Below, piece after piece: positions 27,920 to 36,546 of a stretch of 64,000 nucleotides of DNA. The stretch's first letter is position 1; every line of letters begins with the position of its first letter. The translations under genes were made by a program, and so were the position numbers. The stretch spans positions 62,001 through 126,000 of the forward strand of contig CAWJNF010000003.1 of NCBI GenBank assembly GCA_963844235.1, read 5' to 3'. The stretch is from CAWJNF01 sp963844235 (GTDB lineage Bacteria > Actinomycetota > Thermoleophilia > Gaiellales > Gaiellaceae). The notes under the pieces were generated by a model. The model was not told the DNA's origin and searched no databases. It saw only the letters and a list, made by a program, of their open reading frames with translations.

Positions 27920-28613
27920 CGAGCTCCGGGGCGAGTAGCTGGCCGGCGAAGAACTTCGCGATGTGCGAGCGCACCTCGTCCTCGGCCTGCTCGCCGTTCT
28001 CGTCCTCCACGGCGGCAAGGATCGAGCGGTGTTCCCGTGACTCGTCCTCCCAGGTCGAGCGACGGCGCCACCCGCCGACGGAGATCAATGCCACCTGATC
28101 CTGGAGGTCGTCGAGCGTCTTACGCAGGAGCTGGTTGGGGCACGGCTCGTAGAGCAGCTGGTGGAAGCGCCGGTTCGCCAGGCACAGCTCGGCGAGGTCT
28201 CCGCTCGTAGCCGCGTCGTCGGCCGCCTCGAGTGCCCCGCGCGCGAGCTCGAGACCGCCACTGTCGTACAGGCCGATCGACTGTCGCACGGCGGCCGGCT
28301 CCAGGAGAACGCGAACCCCGTAGACGTCGCGTGCAAGGGTCTCATCGACGATCCTGACCTCGGCGCCGCGGAAGGCGTTGACGGTCGTCAGACCCTTTCG
28401 CTCGAGCACCTTGAGCGCTTCCCGGACTGGTGTCTTGGAGACGCCGAGCAGACTGGCGACATCGCGCTCGACCAGACGCGACCCGGGCGGCAGGTCGCCG
28501 GTCAGGATGGCTCGGGTGATTGCGTTGACGACGAGGTCCGCACGCGATGCGGGATTCCCGAGCCGGGTGAGTGGTGGATTGCCAGGAACCATGCGAGGAT
28601 CTCGTTGGCGCAT
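27891..28613 (-). CDS. GntR-family transcriptional regulator, FCD subfamily
   Basis: Starts at ATG 28613, or 21 bases later at ATG 28592 if transcription begins inside. The winged helix includes ITRAILTGDLPPGSRLVE and the recognition helix LLGVSKTPVREALKVLERKG. The C-terminal FCD ligand domain has metal-type His residues in RRFHQLLYE and in the EVRSHIAKF helix; the usual Asp before the first His is Asn here (LANRRFH). FCD regulators are commonly repressors released by carboxylates such as sugar acids. Its convergent overlap with the sugar-acid operon and recurrence of AT-rich sites at 22721, 25002 and 28615 suggest local control and autoregulation. Confidence 0.88.
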   Translation of the reverse strand: MRQRDPRMVPGNPPLTRLGNPASRADLVVNAITRAILTGDLPPGSRLVERDVASLLGVSKTPVREALKVLERKGLTTVNAFRGAEVRIVDETLARDVYGVRVLLEPAAVRQSIGLYDSGGLELARGALEAADDAATSGDLAELCLANRRFHQLLYEPCPNQLLRKTLDDLQDQVALISVGGWRRRSTWEDESREHRSILAAVEDENGEQAEDEVRSHIAKFFAGQLLAPELATVPLAAEL

Positions 28614-28614
28614 C

Positions 28615-28622
28615 GTATATCA
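28615..28622. promoter_or_regulatory. GTATATCA half-site abutting the GntR start
   Basis: Read in the direction of the regulator this is TGATATAC, ending one base before ATG 28613. The same eight bases occur at 22721-22728 and a one-base variant at 25017. If it is an operator it would cover the start and -10 region and give autorepression; translation would then more likely start at the ATG at 28592. Confidence 0.4.
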
Positions 28623-28631
28623 GACGCCATC

Positions 28632-29809
28632 TCAACCCTCGCCGATTTGCCCCTCCTCGCGGCCGATCAGCTCCCGTTGATAGGGGAGGTACTGACCCTC
28701 GGCCCGGTAGCGAGCGGAGGCCTCGGCCACCGCATCGTCGTCGATTGCGATCCCGAGACCCGGGCCGTCCGGCACCCCCCAAGCGGGCCGTGTGGCGATG
28801 GGAAGTGTCTCCGTGATCACGTCGTGCACCATCAGGTGGGCCGTCTGCTGGTTTCCCTCGACGACGTTCGGAAGCGTCAGTAGGAGGTGGTGGCACGCGG
28901 TCGCCGCGATTCCCAGCTCACCGTGTGTGTGCTTGCAGATCTCGAGGCCCTCCAGATGGACGACGTGCGCCAGGCGGTGGAAGCCGGCAAGCGAGCCGAC
29001 CCAGTACGGGCTGAAGCAGAAGACGTCGGCCGCCCTCGCCTTGATCCGAGCGTAGACGTCCTCTTCGGTCCAGAGTCCCTCGTTGGCCGCGATCGGGATC
29101 GGCGATCGCTGACGCAGGTCGGCCATCTGTTCGATCGGGCTTTCGCGAACCGGCTGTTCGACGAAGTCGATGTCGTAGGCGGCGACGGCCTCGATCGCCC
29201 GTTGCGCCTCGCGGAATGTCCAGCTTCCGTTTGCGTCGAGGCGGAGGCGGGGGCCGGATCCGAGCGCTTCCCGCACCGCTCGAACCATCTCGACTTCCCG
29301 CTCGAGGTCGATCCCGACCTTCAGGTAGAAGACGTCGAAGCCCGCTTCCCGCCCGTCGGCGCACTGGCTGGCGAGCTCGTCAGGACGTGCCGCGCGCGAG
29401 GTAGTAGAAGTAGGTCGCCTCCGCACGCCGAAGCCCTCCGAGGAGACGGTAGACGGGCTCGCCTACCGCTTTGGCGCAGATGTCCCAGCAGCGCGATGTC
29501 GATGCCCGCCCAGGCGAAATTGCCGGTAGGGGCCCTGAACTGCCAGAGCCCATGCCGGTAGAGGTCCGAGCGCATCGCCTCCCGGTTCCAGGGGCTCCTG
29601 CCGACGACGAACGGGCTCATCGCCCGAACGGCCGCCTCGATGGAGACGACGTCGGCCCCGCTGCACGACTCGCCCCAGCCCTCGAGGCCGTCGTCCGTCG
29701 TCACCTTGACGAGGACGTTGGTGACGCCGTCGCGTGCGATCACGGAGCTGACTTCCCGGTGCCTGTATGGGACGCTGACGGTGATCGGCTCGATTGTGGC
29801 GACTCGCAT
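28632..29809 (-). pseudogene. Enolase-superfamily (MR/MLE) protein, two frameshifts
   Basis: ATG 29809 opens MRVATIEPITVSVPYRHRE. The N-terminal capping part (WGESCSGAD, WAGIDIAL) ends in frame near 29490. A one-base shift gives WDICAKAVGEPVYRLLGG, and a second shift near 29385 leads into DELASQCADGREAG, YLKVGID (Lys), RLDANGSW (metal Asp), FVEQPV (Glu), IAANEG (Glu), KHTHGELG (His) and the end at 28632. All catalytic residues of a working enzyme are present in pieces. It is a paralogue of 22784-23989. Its 3' end lies 18 bases upstream of the GntR start. The alternative is an intact gene with two sequence errors. Confidence 0.83.
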
Positions 29810-29845
29810 CAGGTTCTTCTCAACTTTCGGCTCTGTATCTGTACC

Positions 29846-30056
29846 TGTACCGAGCCCTCCGGGCTCGCTGGAGCTTCGCGGCCTCGCACCCTACGGGCGC
29901 GGCCGCTGCGCGCAGCGCTCACGCGCCGCTTGCTCTGTACCGAGCCCTCCGGGCTCGGTGAGCTTCGCGGCCTGGCGCCCTCGTGACCCCGGCCTACGGC
30001 CTTTCCTGTCACGGCTGCGGCCTACGGCCCCGTTGCGTGACGGCGCCGCTTGCTCC
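29846..30056. repeat. Cluster of GC-rich palindromic repeats (family B)
   Basis: TGTACCGAGCCC begins at 29846 and again at 29936, 90 bases apart, each followed by TCCGGGCTCG; the second copy forms a perfect hairpin with 8-bp arms CCGAGCCC/GGGCTCGG and a TCC loop (29940-29958). Both copies continue into AGCTTCGCGGCCT. CGCCGCTTGCTC occurs near 29926 and near 30044, and GGCCTACGGCC at about 29990 and 30019. The cluster fills the 199-base gap between the enolase-family start and the M20 stop and runs into the M20 reading frame, whose last 15 codons lie inside it. Confidence 0.6.
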
Positions 30057-31370
30057 GCACCATTCCACAGCTGCGGCCGCGAGCACCTTGGCGGCCGTGA
30101 ACACCTCCTCGAGCACGACGTATTCGTCCCGCGCGTGGGCGACGCGCAGGTCGCCGGGACCGAACACGATCGAGGGGATGCCTTCGCGCTCGAGCCAGGT
30201 TCCCTCCATGGCGGCGCCGAAGTTGACCGGGTAGGCGGGGCTCGGCTCGGGCACGGCCTCTCCCGTCACGACCTCCCAGGCGCGTGCCATGGCCTGGGGC
30301 AGAGGGTGCTCCCAGGGCGTGAACATGCCGGGGTAGCGCAAGACCCACTCGAGTGTCGGCGGGTTGTCGCGCAGCCAGGTGTCGAGCCGGCAGGCGGCTA
30401 GCACGTGCTCCTCGACCTCGGCCATGACGGCCTCGTCGTCCTCGTCGGGTGGGTACCAGAGGATCCAGTGGAGCTCGGCACGGTCGGGGAGGTAGGCGGG
30501 GAACGGCACGCCTGGATCGGCGCGGAAGATGCCGGGCATGATGTTGAAGAACCCGGGCGAGAAGTAGGAATGGCTCTTCGTGAGCCCCCACTGGCGCTCG
30601 AGGTCCTGCAGGGCGCGCACGATCTTGACTCCCTTCTCGAGCGCGTTCACGCCGATCGCGTCGCCCTGCCCTCCCGGCCGGATCGCGAGCGGCCGGTTGG
30701 CGGCGTGGGTCGCCTTGCCGGTCACGGTCGCCTTGAGCCAGCAGAACCCGGCCGACGTGGGCGTGATCGTGAGCGGGCGCGGCGGGTTGGAGGGCTCGGT
30801 GACGATGGCGGCGTCGGCGCGGAAGCCGGCCTTGACGCAGGCGAGGGTGCCGAGCGCGACCTCGGCCGTCTCCTCGCCGACGACCGAGTGCAGCTGCAGG
30901 TCGCCGGCGAGCCGGACTCCGGCGTCCGCGAGCGCCCGGGCCGCAAGCCACATGGCGACGGCCGAGGCCTTCATGTCGGTCGAGCCGAGCCCGTAGAGGC
31001 GCCCGTCGACGATCTCCGCGCTCCAGGGGCTGCCGCCGACCCACTCGCCCGCGACCGGCGGCACGGTGTCGATATGGCCGTTGAGGATCAGCGAGCGCCC
31101 GCCTCCGGCGCCCGCCCGGACGCCGACGAGGTTGACTCGATCGGGGTCCTCGGCGACCCGGTGGGTGGTTAGGCCGGCCTCGCGGTAGCGCACCTCGAGC
31201 AGGTCGTTCACGCGGGACTCGCCGCCGACGTGCTCGTCGCGGTCGATGCCGGGGTAGTTCGGGTTGACCGACCGCAGGCGCACCAGCTCCTGCAGGAGCG
31301 CCACCCCCTCGTCGCGCCTCGACTCGACGGCCGCGACGATCTCGTCACGAAGCTGCGCGGGAATCGTCAC
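30009..31370 (-). CDS. M20-family metallopeptidase/amidohydrolase
   Basis: GTG 31370 (VTIPAQLRDEIV), 453 residues. The two-zinc site is visible as LNGHIDTVPP (His, Asp), LGSTDMKAS (Asp), VVGEETAE (catalytic Glu and ligand Glu), AIVTEPSN (Glu) and the C-terminal AHARDEYV (His). This is the ArgE/DapE/acetylornithine-deacetylase group, which removes acyl or carbamoyl groups from amino acids. The last residues after VEWCG (GASGAVTQRGRRPQP) are encoded by the repeat cluster and have no counterpart in the upstream paralogue, which ends WCGTKP. It follows that paralogue by 91 bases. Confidence 0.88.
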   Translation of the reverse strand: MTIPAQLRDEIVAAVESRRDEGVALLQELVRLRSVNPNYPGIDRDEHVGGESRVNDLLEVRYREAGLTTHRVAEDPDRVNLVGVRAGAGGGRSLILNGHIDTVPPVAGEWVGGSPWSAEIVDGRLYGLGSTDMKASAVAMWLAARALADAGVRLAGDLQLHSVVGEETAEVALGTLACVKAGFRADAAIVTEPSNPPRPLTITPTSAGFCWLKATVTGKATHAANRPLAIRPGGQGDAIGVNALEKGVKIVRALQDLERQWGLTKSHSYFSPGFFNIMPGIFRADPGVPFPAYLPDRAELHWILWYPPDEDDEAVMAEVEEHVLAACRLDTWLRDNPPTLEWVLRYPGMFTPWEHPLPQAMARAWEVVTGEAVPEPSPAYPVNFGAAMEGTWLEREGIPSIVFGPGDLRVAHARDEYVVLEEVFTAAKVLAAAAVEWCGASGAVTQRGRRPQP

Positions 31371-31461
31371 GATGCGCGCGCTCCACGCGCGTTTTCCCGC
31401 ACGAGAATCGGCGCCGGGTGGTGGGCCGGGGTGCCCCGGAGTATGAGAGCGGCGGCCTCGG

Positions 31462-32784
31462 TCATGGCTTCGTCCCGCACCAGTCGACGACCGCCGCCGC
31501 GAGCGCCTTCGCCGCCGTCGCCACGTCGTCGAGCAGCACGTGCTCGTCGCGGCCGTGCGCGAGCTTGAGGTCGCCCGGCCCGTAGACGACGGCGGGGATG
31601 CCCTCGACCTCGTAGAACGAGCCGTCGCTGGCGGCGCCGAAGTTGACCGGGCGCTCGGGGCTCGGGGACCCGACCCGCTCGCCGCTCGCCGCCTCGTGAC
31701 CGCGCGCCATCGTCTGCGCGAGCTCGTGCTCCCACGGCGTCTCCATGGGCGGCCAGTGGTTGAGCCATTCGAACGCGGGCGGGTGGTCGCGCAGCCAGGT
31801 GTCGAGCCGGCAGGCGGCGAGCACGTAGCCCTCGATCTCGCGCGCCACCTCCTCCGCCGACTCTTGCGGCGGGTACCAGATGACGTACTCGATGGCGGCG
31901 CGGTCGGGGAAGTACGCGGGGAAGGACACCCCGGGGTCGGCGTGCAGGAGGTTCGGGCCGATCGTGAAGAACCCCGGCGAGAAGTACGGGTGGCGCTTGG
32001 AGATCCCCCACTGCTCCTCGAGGCGCTGCAGCGCCTCGACCACGTCGAGCGCCTTCTCCAGGGCGTTGACGCCGATCTCGTCGCCTGGCCCACCCGGACG
32101 GATGGCGAGCGGACGGTTGCCGCAATGGGTCGACTTGCCCTCGACGACGATGCGCAGGATCCAGACGCCTGCCGCCACGGTCGAGACGGTGAGCGGCCTC
32201 GGGAACGACGTCGGCTCGGTGACGATCGCGCCGTCGCCACGGAACCCTGCCCGCACGACCGCGCTCGTTCCCAGGTCGTGCTCCATCATCTCCTCGCCCA
32301 CCACCGAGTGCAGCTGCAGCTCCCCGGCCAGCTCTACCCCCTCGTCCTGGAGCGCCTGGGCGACCGCCCACATGGCCGCACCCGAGCTCTTCATGTCCGT
32401 CGAGCCGAGCCCGTAGAGACGGCTGTCGCGCACCTCCGGGTTCCAGGGCGATCCCGCCAGCCAGGCGTCCGGCTCGACCGGCGCCACGGTGTCCACGTGA
32501 GCGTTGAGGACGAGCGAGCGCCCGCCTCCGCTCCCTCGACGGATGCCGACGAGGTTGCGTCGCTCCGGATCCTCGGCCACCCAGTGCGTCTCCAGGCCGG
32601 CCTGCTCGTAGCGCTCCCGCAGGATCTCGTTCACGCGCGTCTCGCCGCCCACCACGTCGGCCCGCGCGACCCCGGGAAGCGTGGGGGTGATCGAGTTCAC
32701 GCGCACGAGCTCCTGGATCAGCGAGACGGTCTCGTCGTGCCGGGCGTCGATCCGGCTGAACAGCCGCTCGTGGAGACTTGCCAC
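31462..32784 (-). CDS. M20-family metallopeptidase/amidohydrolase (paralogue of 30009-31370)
   Basis: GTG 32784 overlaps the TAG of the Gfo/Idh gene by one base (TAGTG). 440 residues with LNAHVDTVAP, GLGSTDMKSS, VVGEEMMEHD, AIVTEPTS and LAHGRDEHV as zinc and catalytic motifs. About half of the sequence blocks (RPLAIRPGGPGDEIGVNALEK and the SPGFF region) are shared with the downstream copy, indicating tandem duplication. A dimerisation domain is present, as in DapE/ArgE-type deacylases. Likely to deacylate N-acyl amino acids or hydrolyse dipeptides. Confidence 0.89.
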   Translation of the reverse strand: MASLHERLFSRIDARHDETVSLIQELVRVNSITPTLPGVARADVVGGETRVNEILRERYEQAGLETHWVAEDPERRNLVGIRRGSGGGRSLVLNAHVDTVAPVEPDAWLAGSPWNPEVRDSRLYGLGSTDMKSSGAAMWAVAQALQDEGVELAGELQLHSVVGEEMMEHDLGTSAVVRAGFRGDGAIVTEPTSFPRPLTVSTVAAGVWILRIVVEGKSTHCGNRPLAIRPGGPGDEIGVNALEKALDVVEALQRLEEQWGISKRHPYFSPGFFTIGPNLLHADPGVSFPAYFPDRAAIEYVIWYPPQESAEEVAREIEGYVLAACRLDTWLRDHPPAFEWLNHWPPMETPWEHELAQTMARGHEAASGERVGSPSPERPVNFGAASDGSFYEVEGIPAVVYGPGDLKLAHGRDEHVLLDDVATAAKALAAAVVDWCGTKP

Positions 32785-33806
32785 TACACGGCCTCCGCCT
32801 TGCCGCTCGTGAGCGAGCGATTGGCGGCCAGCGACACGCGCAGCGCCAGGAGCGCCTGTTCGCCGGTGCCGTTCTCGGGCTGGCGGCCGCCCTCGACGCA
32901 CGACACGAACTCCTCGATCTCCGGGCCCCACGGATCGACCGCGTCCATGAGGATCACGTCCGGCTCGCCGCCGCGCGGGAACAGCCTGAGGCCGCGCGCG
33001 CTCGGGTCCACGGCTCCGATGTTGCCTCCGCCCTCGGCGGGCGCGGCCCGGAACGCGTACTCGGCCGCGCCGGCCTCCGCGTTGACCCGGATCAGGCTCG
33101 AGAAGGGGAAGATCCCCGGCATGCACATGCTCCCCTCCACGACCGCCTGCGCGCCGTCGTAGTCGACGACCGCGACGACGTGGTCCGGGAAGCCGGCGCC
33201 GGCCGAGGTCACGCCGTGCGCGTACACGGTCCTCGGCTCGCCGAGCAGCCAGTTCGCCTGGTCGAAGTCGTGCACCATCAGGTCGACGGGCGCCCCGCCC
33301 GACTGCGACGGGTCCGCGAACCACTCGGCCCAGTCGGCGGGCGGCGAGAGGCGAGACGCGGCCAGCGACAGCGGCCGGCCCAGCTCGCCCGAGGTCACGC
33401 GCCGGTGCAGCTCGACGTACTCGGGCCAGAAGCGCAGCACGAGCCCGACCATGAACGTGCGCCCGCCCCGCTCCGCCGCCCGGACGATCGCCTCGCCGTC
33501 CTCGACTGTGAGCGCCAGCGGCTTCTCCAGGAAGACCGCCTTCTTATCACCGAATGCCCGCTCCGCGGCCATTCGGTGGAGTGGAGTTGGCAGGCAGATA
33601 TCGACCGCGTCTACCTCGGGGTCAGAGATGACAGCCTCGAGATCGGTCGAGACCTCCGCCCCGACGATGTCCGCGACCCGCTGCGCCCTTTCCGCCGACC
33701 GAGAGCACACCGTCTTCACCCGTACGCGCTCGCCGAGCGCCGCGTAGTTGTTGGCGTGCGACACGCCCATGAAGCCGCCGCCCAGGATCGCCACCGTCAC
33801 CGCCAT
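32784..33806 (-). CDS. Gfo/Idh/MocA family oxidoreductase
   Basis: 340 residues from ATG 33806, immediately abutting the preceding stop. Rossmann loop VAILGGGFMGVSHANNY, DAVDICLPTPLH and FLEKPLALTVEDG (EKP) are diagnostic; MVHDFDQANWLLG supplies the active-site His/Asp region of the C-terminal domain. Substrate is probably a polyol, sugar or amino-sugar derivative. It is embedded in an amidohydrolase operon and coupled by overlapping stop/start to the M20 gene. Confidence 0.9.
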   Translation of the reverse strand: MAVTVAILGGGFMGVSHANNYAALGERVRVKTVCSRSAERAQRVADIVGAEVSTDLEAVISDPEVDAVDICLPTPLHRMAAERAFGDKKAVFLEKPLALTVEDGEAIVRAAERGGRTFMVGLVLRFWPEYVELHRRVTSGELGRPLSLAASRLSPPADWAEWFADPSQSGGAPVDLMVHDFDQANWLLGEPRTVYAHGVTSAGAGFPDHVVAVVDYDGAQAVVEGSMCMPGIFPFSSLIRVNAEAGAAEYAFRAAPAEGGGNIGAVDPSARGLRLFPRGGEPDVILMDAVDPWGPEIEEFVSCVEGGRQPENGTGEQALLALRVSLAANRSLTSGKAEAV

Positions 33807-34604
33807 CTAGCTTCCCTCCATGAACTCGAGCTGTACTCGGTTGAACTCCTCCGTGATCTCCCAGAACGGCGCGTGCCCCATCTGCTGCCAGATCCGCACC
33901 CGCGCCTGCGGCATGCGGTCCTTGATCGCGTACGTGTGGTGCGCCGGCGTGAGCATGTCACGATCGCCGACCGTCAGGAGCGTCGGCACGGCCACCTCGC
34001 CCAGGCGGTCGAGCACGTCGTGGGAGAGGCAGGCCTCGGCCTGGTCGCAGAACGCCGCCGCGCTCTGCGGGTGCGGCGACTCCAGCACCTGCTGCTCGAG
34101 CCGAGCCACGTCCTCGGGCCGGTCGTTGAACCACCAGACCGTGAACACCCACAGCCAGCACTGACGGCAGAGATCGAGCAGTGAGACGGCACGCGCGTAC
34201 TGCTGCCAGCTGCGCACGATCGCAGTCAGGTGGCCGTCGGCACGCCCCCACGTGCCGTGCAGCGAGAGCGAGCGCACGAGCGGTGGATTGCGCAGCGCCA
34301 GCTGCTGCGCGATCGCGCCTCCCATGGACGCACCGACGACGTGAGCGCGCTCGATGCCGAGCGAGCGCAGCAGATCCGCCGCCACGTCGGCGAAGAGCTC
34401 TGTCGTGTACGGCCCCGCCGGCCCGTCGGTCTGCCCCGCCCCTGGGTTGTCGAAGACGATCACCCGGTGGCGCTCTCGGAACGCCTCCGTCTGCAGCCTC
34501 CAGGCGAGGTGCTCCGCCCCGAGCCCGCTGACCAGCAGCACGGGATCGCCCTCCCCGTGCAGCTCGTAGTAGACCCGCCACTCGCCGAGGTCAGCGAACG
34601 GCAT
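33807..34604 (-). CDS. Alpha/beta hydrolase (265 aa)
   Basis: Start placed at ATG 34604 (MPFADLGEWRVYY), preceded by GAGAAG; a GTG at 34637 would add 11 unlikely residues. Motifs: LLVSGLGAEHLAW (oxyanion), FDNPGAGQTDG, nucleophile elbow VVGASMGG, acid in TVGDRDMLTP and His in QQMGHAPFW. Fold-1 hydrolase, group not resolvable (esterase, 3-oxoadipate enol-lactonase-like). It lies between creatininase-family and Gfo/Idh genes with almost no spacing. Confidence 0.87.
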   Translation of the reverse strand: MPFADLGEWRVYYELHGEGDPVLLVSGLGAEHLAWRLQTEAFRERHRVIVFDNPGAGQTDGPAGPYTTELFADVAADLLRSLGIERAHVVGASMGGAIAQQLALRNPPLVRSLSLHGTWGRADGHLTAIVRSWQQYARAVSLLDLCRQCWLWVFTVWWFNDRPEDVARLEQQVLESPHPQSAAAFCDQAEACLSHDVLDRLGEVAVPTLLTVGDRDMLTPAHHTYAIKDRMPQARVRIWQQMGHAPFWEITEEFNRVQLEFMEGS

Positions 34605-34661
34605 GTCTTCTCGTCGGGGAACCCATGGTTCCCCCACGAGCCCCCTCCTCGAGCTCGAACG

Positions 34662-35498
34662 TCATCGGGCGACCTTCGGGCGGTTCTTCCGCGTCCGCGC
34701 GTAGCTCGGCTCGAGCCGGTCGTGTACGTCCTCCATGTCGCGAACGAGGTTCACGACCGCCGTCGCGCACCACTCGAGGAACTGCTCGCCCTTCTCGGCC
34801 GTCGACTCGCTCGGCGCGCCCCACACGCCACCGCCGGCCTCCAGCAGCGCCCAGAAGGAGCCGGGCGTGGCGAGGAAGAGCGGGTCGAGCAGCGCGAACG
34901 GGCTCGTGCGGAGCGGCGGCAGGTCAGGCGTGAAGTCGCGCACGCGCTCCATGTCGCAGAGGTCCTCGTTGATCGCGAGCACGATCGACGTCTCCCCCAC
35001 GTTCGCGTGCAGCCCGGCCGACCCCGACAGGTACTGCTCGGCCTCCTCCGGCTTGAGCCCGGCCCAGTAGGGGAACGGGTAGACGCGGACGCCGTCGGGC
35101 AGCTCGTCGAAGAACTGGGAGACGGCGAACTCCATCGCATGCGAGTTGCAGTAGTGCCCGTTGAGCAGCACGACCCTCGTGAAGCCGACGTCCGCGAGGG
35201 ACGTGCACACGTCGCGCAGGAGGCCGATGAACGTGTCGAGACGCACGTGCACGACGCCCGCGGCGCCGCGGTGGTCGTGAGCGATGCCGAACGGTACCGG
35301 CGGCCCGACGATCGCCTCCAGCTCGGGCGCCGCCCGCTTGGCGACCTCGAGCGGGATGTAGACGTCGGTCCACAACGGCCCGTGATCGCCGTGGTCCTCG
35401 GTCGAGCCGACCGGGACGATCACCGTGCGGCCGCCGCCGTCGAGGTACTCCTGCACCTCGCGGTTCGTCATCTCGGGCATGAAGATGGAGCGCGCCAT
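34662..35498 (-). CDS. Creatininase-family amidohydrolase
   Basis: 278 residues. Zinc-site motif VGSTEDHGDHGPLWTD gives Glu34, His36 and Asp45, the same spacing as in creatinine amidohydrolase. The second motif reads NGHYCNSH (His115), where bona fide creatininases have NGHYEN; the Glu is Cys here, so creatinine itself is doubtful. ANVGETS supplies the later conserved Glu. The family includes creatininase, MftE peptidase and ArfB-type formamide hydrolases, all acting on cyclic or linear amides. Its context (M20 enzymes, hydrolases) supports amide catabolism. Confidence 0.88.
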   Translation of the reverse strand: MARSIFMPEMTNREVQEYLDGGGRTVIVPVGSTEDHGDHGPLWTDVYIPLEVAKRAAPELEAIVGPPVPFGIAHDHRGAAGVVHVRLDTFIGLLRDVCTSLADVGFTRVVLLNGHYCNSHAMEFAVSQFFDELPDGVRVYPFPYWAGLKPEEAEQYLSGSAGLHANVGETSIVLAINEDLCDMERVRDFTPDLPPLRTSPFALLDPLFLATPGSFWALLEAGGGVWGAPSESTAEKGEQFLEWCATAVVNLVRDMEDVHDRLEPSYARTRKNRPKVAR

Positions 35499-35524
35499 TT
35501 CTCTCCTTTCGCGGGCGAGGCCGG

Positions 35525-35614
35525 ATGCGATCCCGCCCCTACGCGGTCCGTAGGCGGCGGGCCGGATGAGATCCGGCCCCTACGCGGTCCGTAGGGGCGG
35601 GCCTTGGCCCGCCC
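35525..35614. repeat. Tandem GC-rich palindromic repeats (family A, extended)
   Basis: Two copies of CCCCTACGCGGTCCGTAGG start near 35537 and 35577 (40 bases apart). The second is preceded by GGGCCGGATGAGATCCGGCCC, the same hairpin core as at 15317 and 16176. The run ends in a perfect 9-bp stem, GGGCGGGCC/GGCCCGCCC with a TT loop (35595-35614). The block fills the gap between the isomerase stop and the creatininase start, where it could serve as a terminator or mRNA processing site. Confidence 0.6.
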
Positions 35615-35639
35615 GGCTCACCGACCGCCCGGGTCACCG

Positions 35640-36434
35640 TTACGAGAGCCCCAGCGACGACAGGTGCCGGTACGCGCTCCCCATCGCGCGCGTCACCTCG
35701 GCAAGCGGCGGCCAGGGCTCGCCCTCGAACTCGATCTCGACCCCGTACGGGCCGGTGAAGCCCACGTCCGCGAACGCCTTCAGCGCCGCCGCGAAATCGA
35801 TGTGGCCCTCGCCCGGCGCCGGGAAGTTCCAGACCCTGGCGCCTCCGATCTTGTCCTTCAGGTGACAGTGGGCCAGGTAGGGCCCGATCGCGGCGATGTC
35901 GTCGACGGCGGCCACGTCGCCGTAGAACTCGCAGTTGGCCGTGTCGTAGTTGACCTTGATCTCCTCGCGCCCGATGCGCTCCATCAGGGGCCGGGTCGTC
36001 GCGCCCGAGGCCATGATGTCGCCGTGGATCTCGAGCGCCACGACGACGCCCGCGGCCTTGGCCGCGTCGGCGAGCGCCTCGATGTTGCCCATGAAGGCGG
36101 ACTCGTCCTCGTTCTCCGACCAGTGCCCGCCGATCGCCGTGTTGACGATGGGGAGCCCGAACTCTGCCGCCCAGTTGACGCCCTTGATCCCGTGGGCGAG
36201 ACCGTCGGCCGTCGTCAGGTCCGAGTGGCTCGAGAGCGAGACGGCCTCGAGCCCGTAGTGGTCGAGCCGGCCGCGAACGTCGTCCTTCGGCCCGTCGAGG
36301 TCCACATGCTCCGTCCAGCCGGGGACGGCGGAGAGCTCGACCCCCCGGTAGCCCGCCTCGGCGATCCCTGCGAGGGCCTCCTCGAAGGAGTACGTGTGGT
36401 AGCTGTTCGTATGTCCGGCAAGCGGGTACGCCAT
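35640..36434 (-). CDS. Sugar phosphate isomerase/epimerase (xylose-isomerase-like TIM barrel)
   Basis: ATG 36434 (MAYPLAGHTNSYHTY) follows GGGAGG with good spacing; the longer open frame to 36476 lacks support. 264 residues. AIAEAGYRGVELSA-type start, VVVALEIHGD (metal Glu), VNYDTANCEF (Asp), HLKDKI (His) and GPYGVEIEFEGE (Glu) are the metal-binding sites of the IolE/hydroxypyruvate-isomerase/tagatose-epimerase superfamily. Probable substrate is a keto-sugar or inosose derivative. It is probably the first gene of the leftward 36.4-30 kb run, although the repeat block separates it from the creatininase gene. Confidence 0.87.
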   Translation of the reverse strand: MAYPLAGHTNSYHTYSFEEALAGIAEAGYRGVELSAVPGWTEHVDLDGPKDDVRGRLDHYGLEAVSLSSHSDLTTADGLAHGIKGVNWAAEFGLPIVNTAIGGHWSENEDESAFMGNIEALADAAKAAGVVVALEIHGDIMASGATTRPLMERIGREEIKVNYDTANCEFYGDVAAVDDIAAIGPYLAHCHLKDKIGGARVWNFPAPGEGHIDFAAALKAFADVGFTGPYGVEIEFEGEPWPPLAEVTRAMGSAYRHLSSLGLS

Positions 36435-36546
36435 GAAACCTCCCGTGGAATGGCGGTACCAACGGCGAGGAATCATCGCACCGTCGCCCCTGCGGGATCA
36501 AGCGGAACGGCGGCCGGAGAGGCGAGGCGGGCGCGGCGACGGCAGC

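Noticed and set aside
29846..30056. Possible insertion sequence ends
   Set aside because: Multiple short GC hairpins but no transposase, no long terminal inverted repeats and no target duplication seen.
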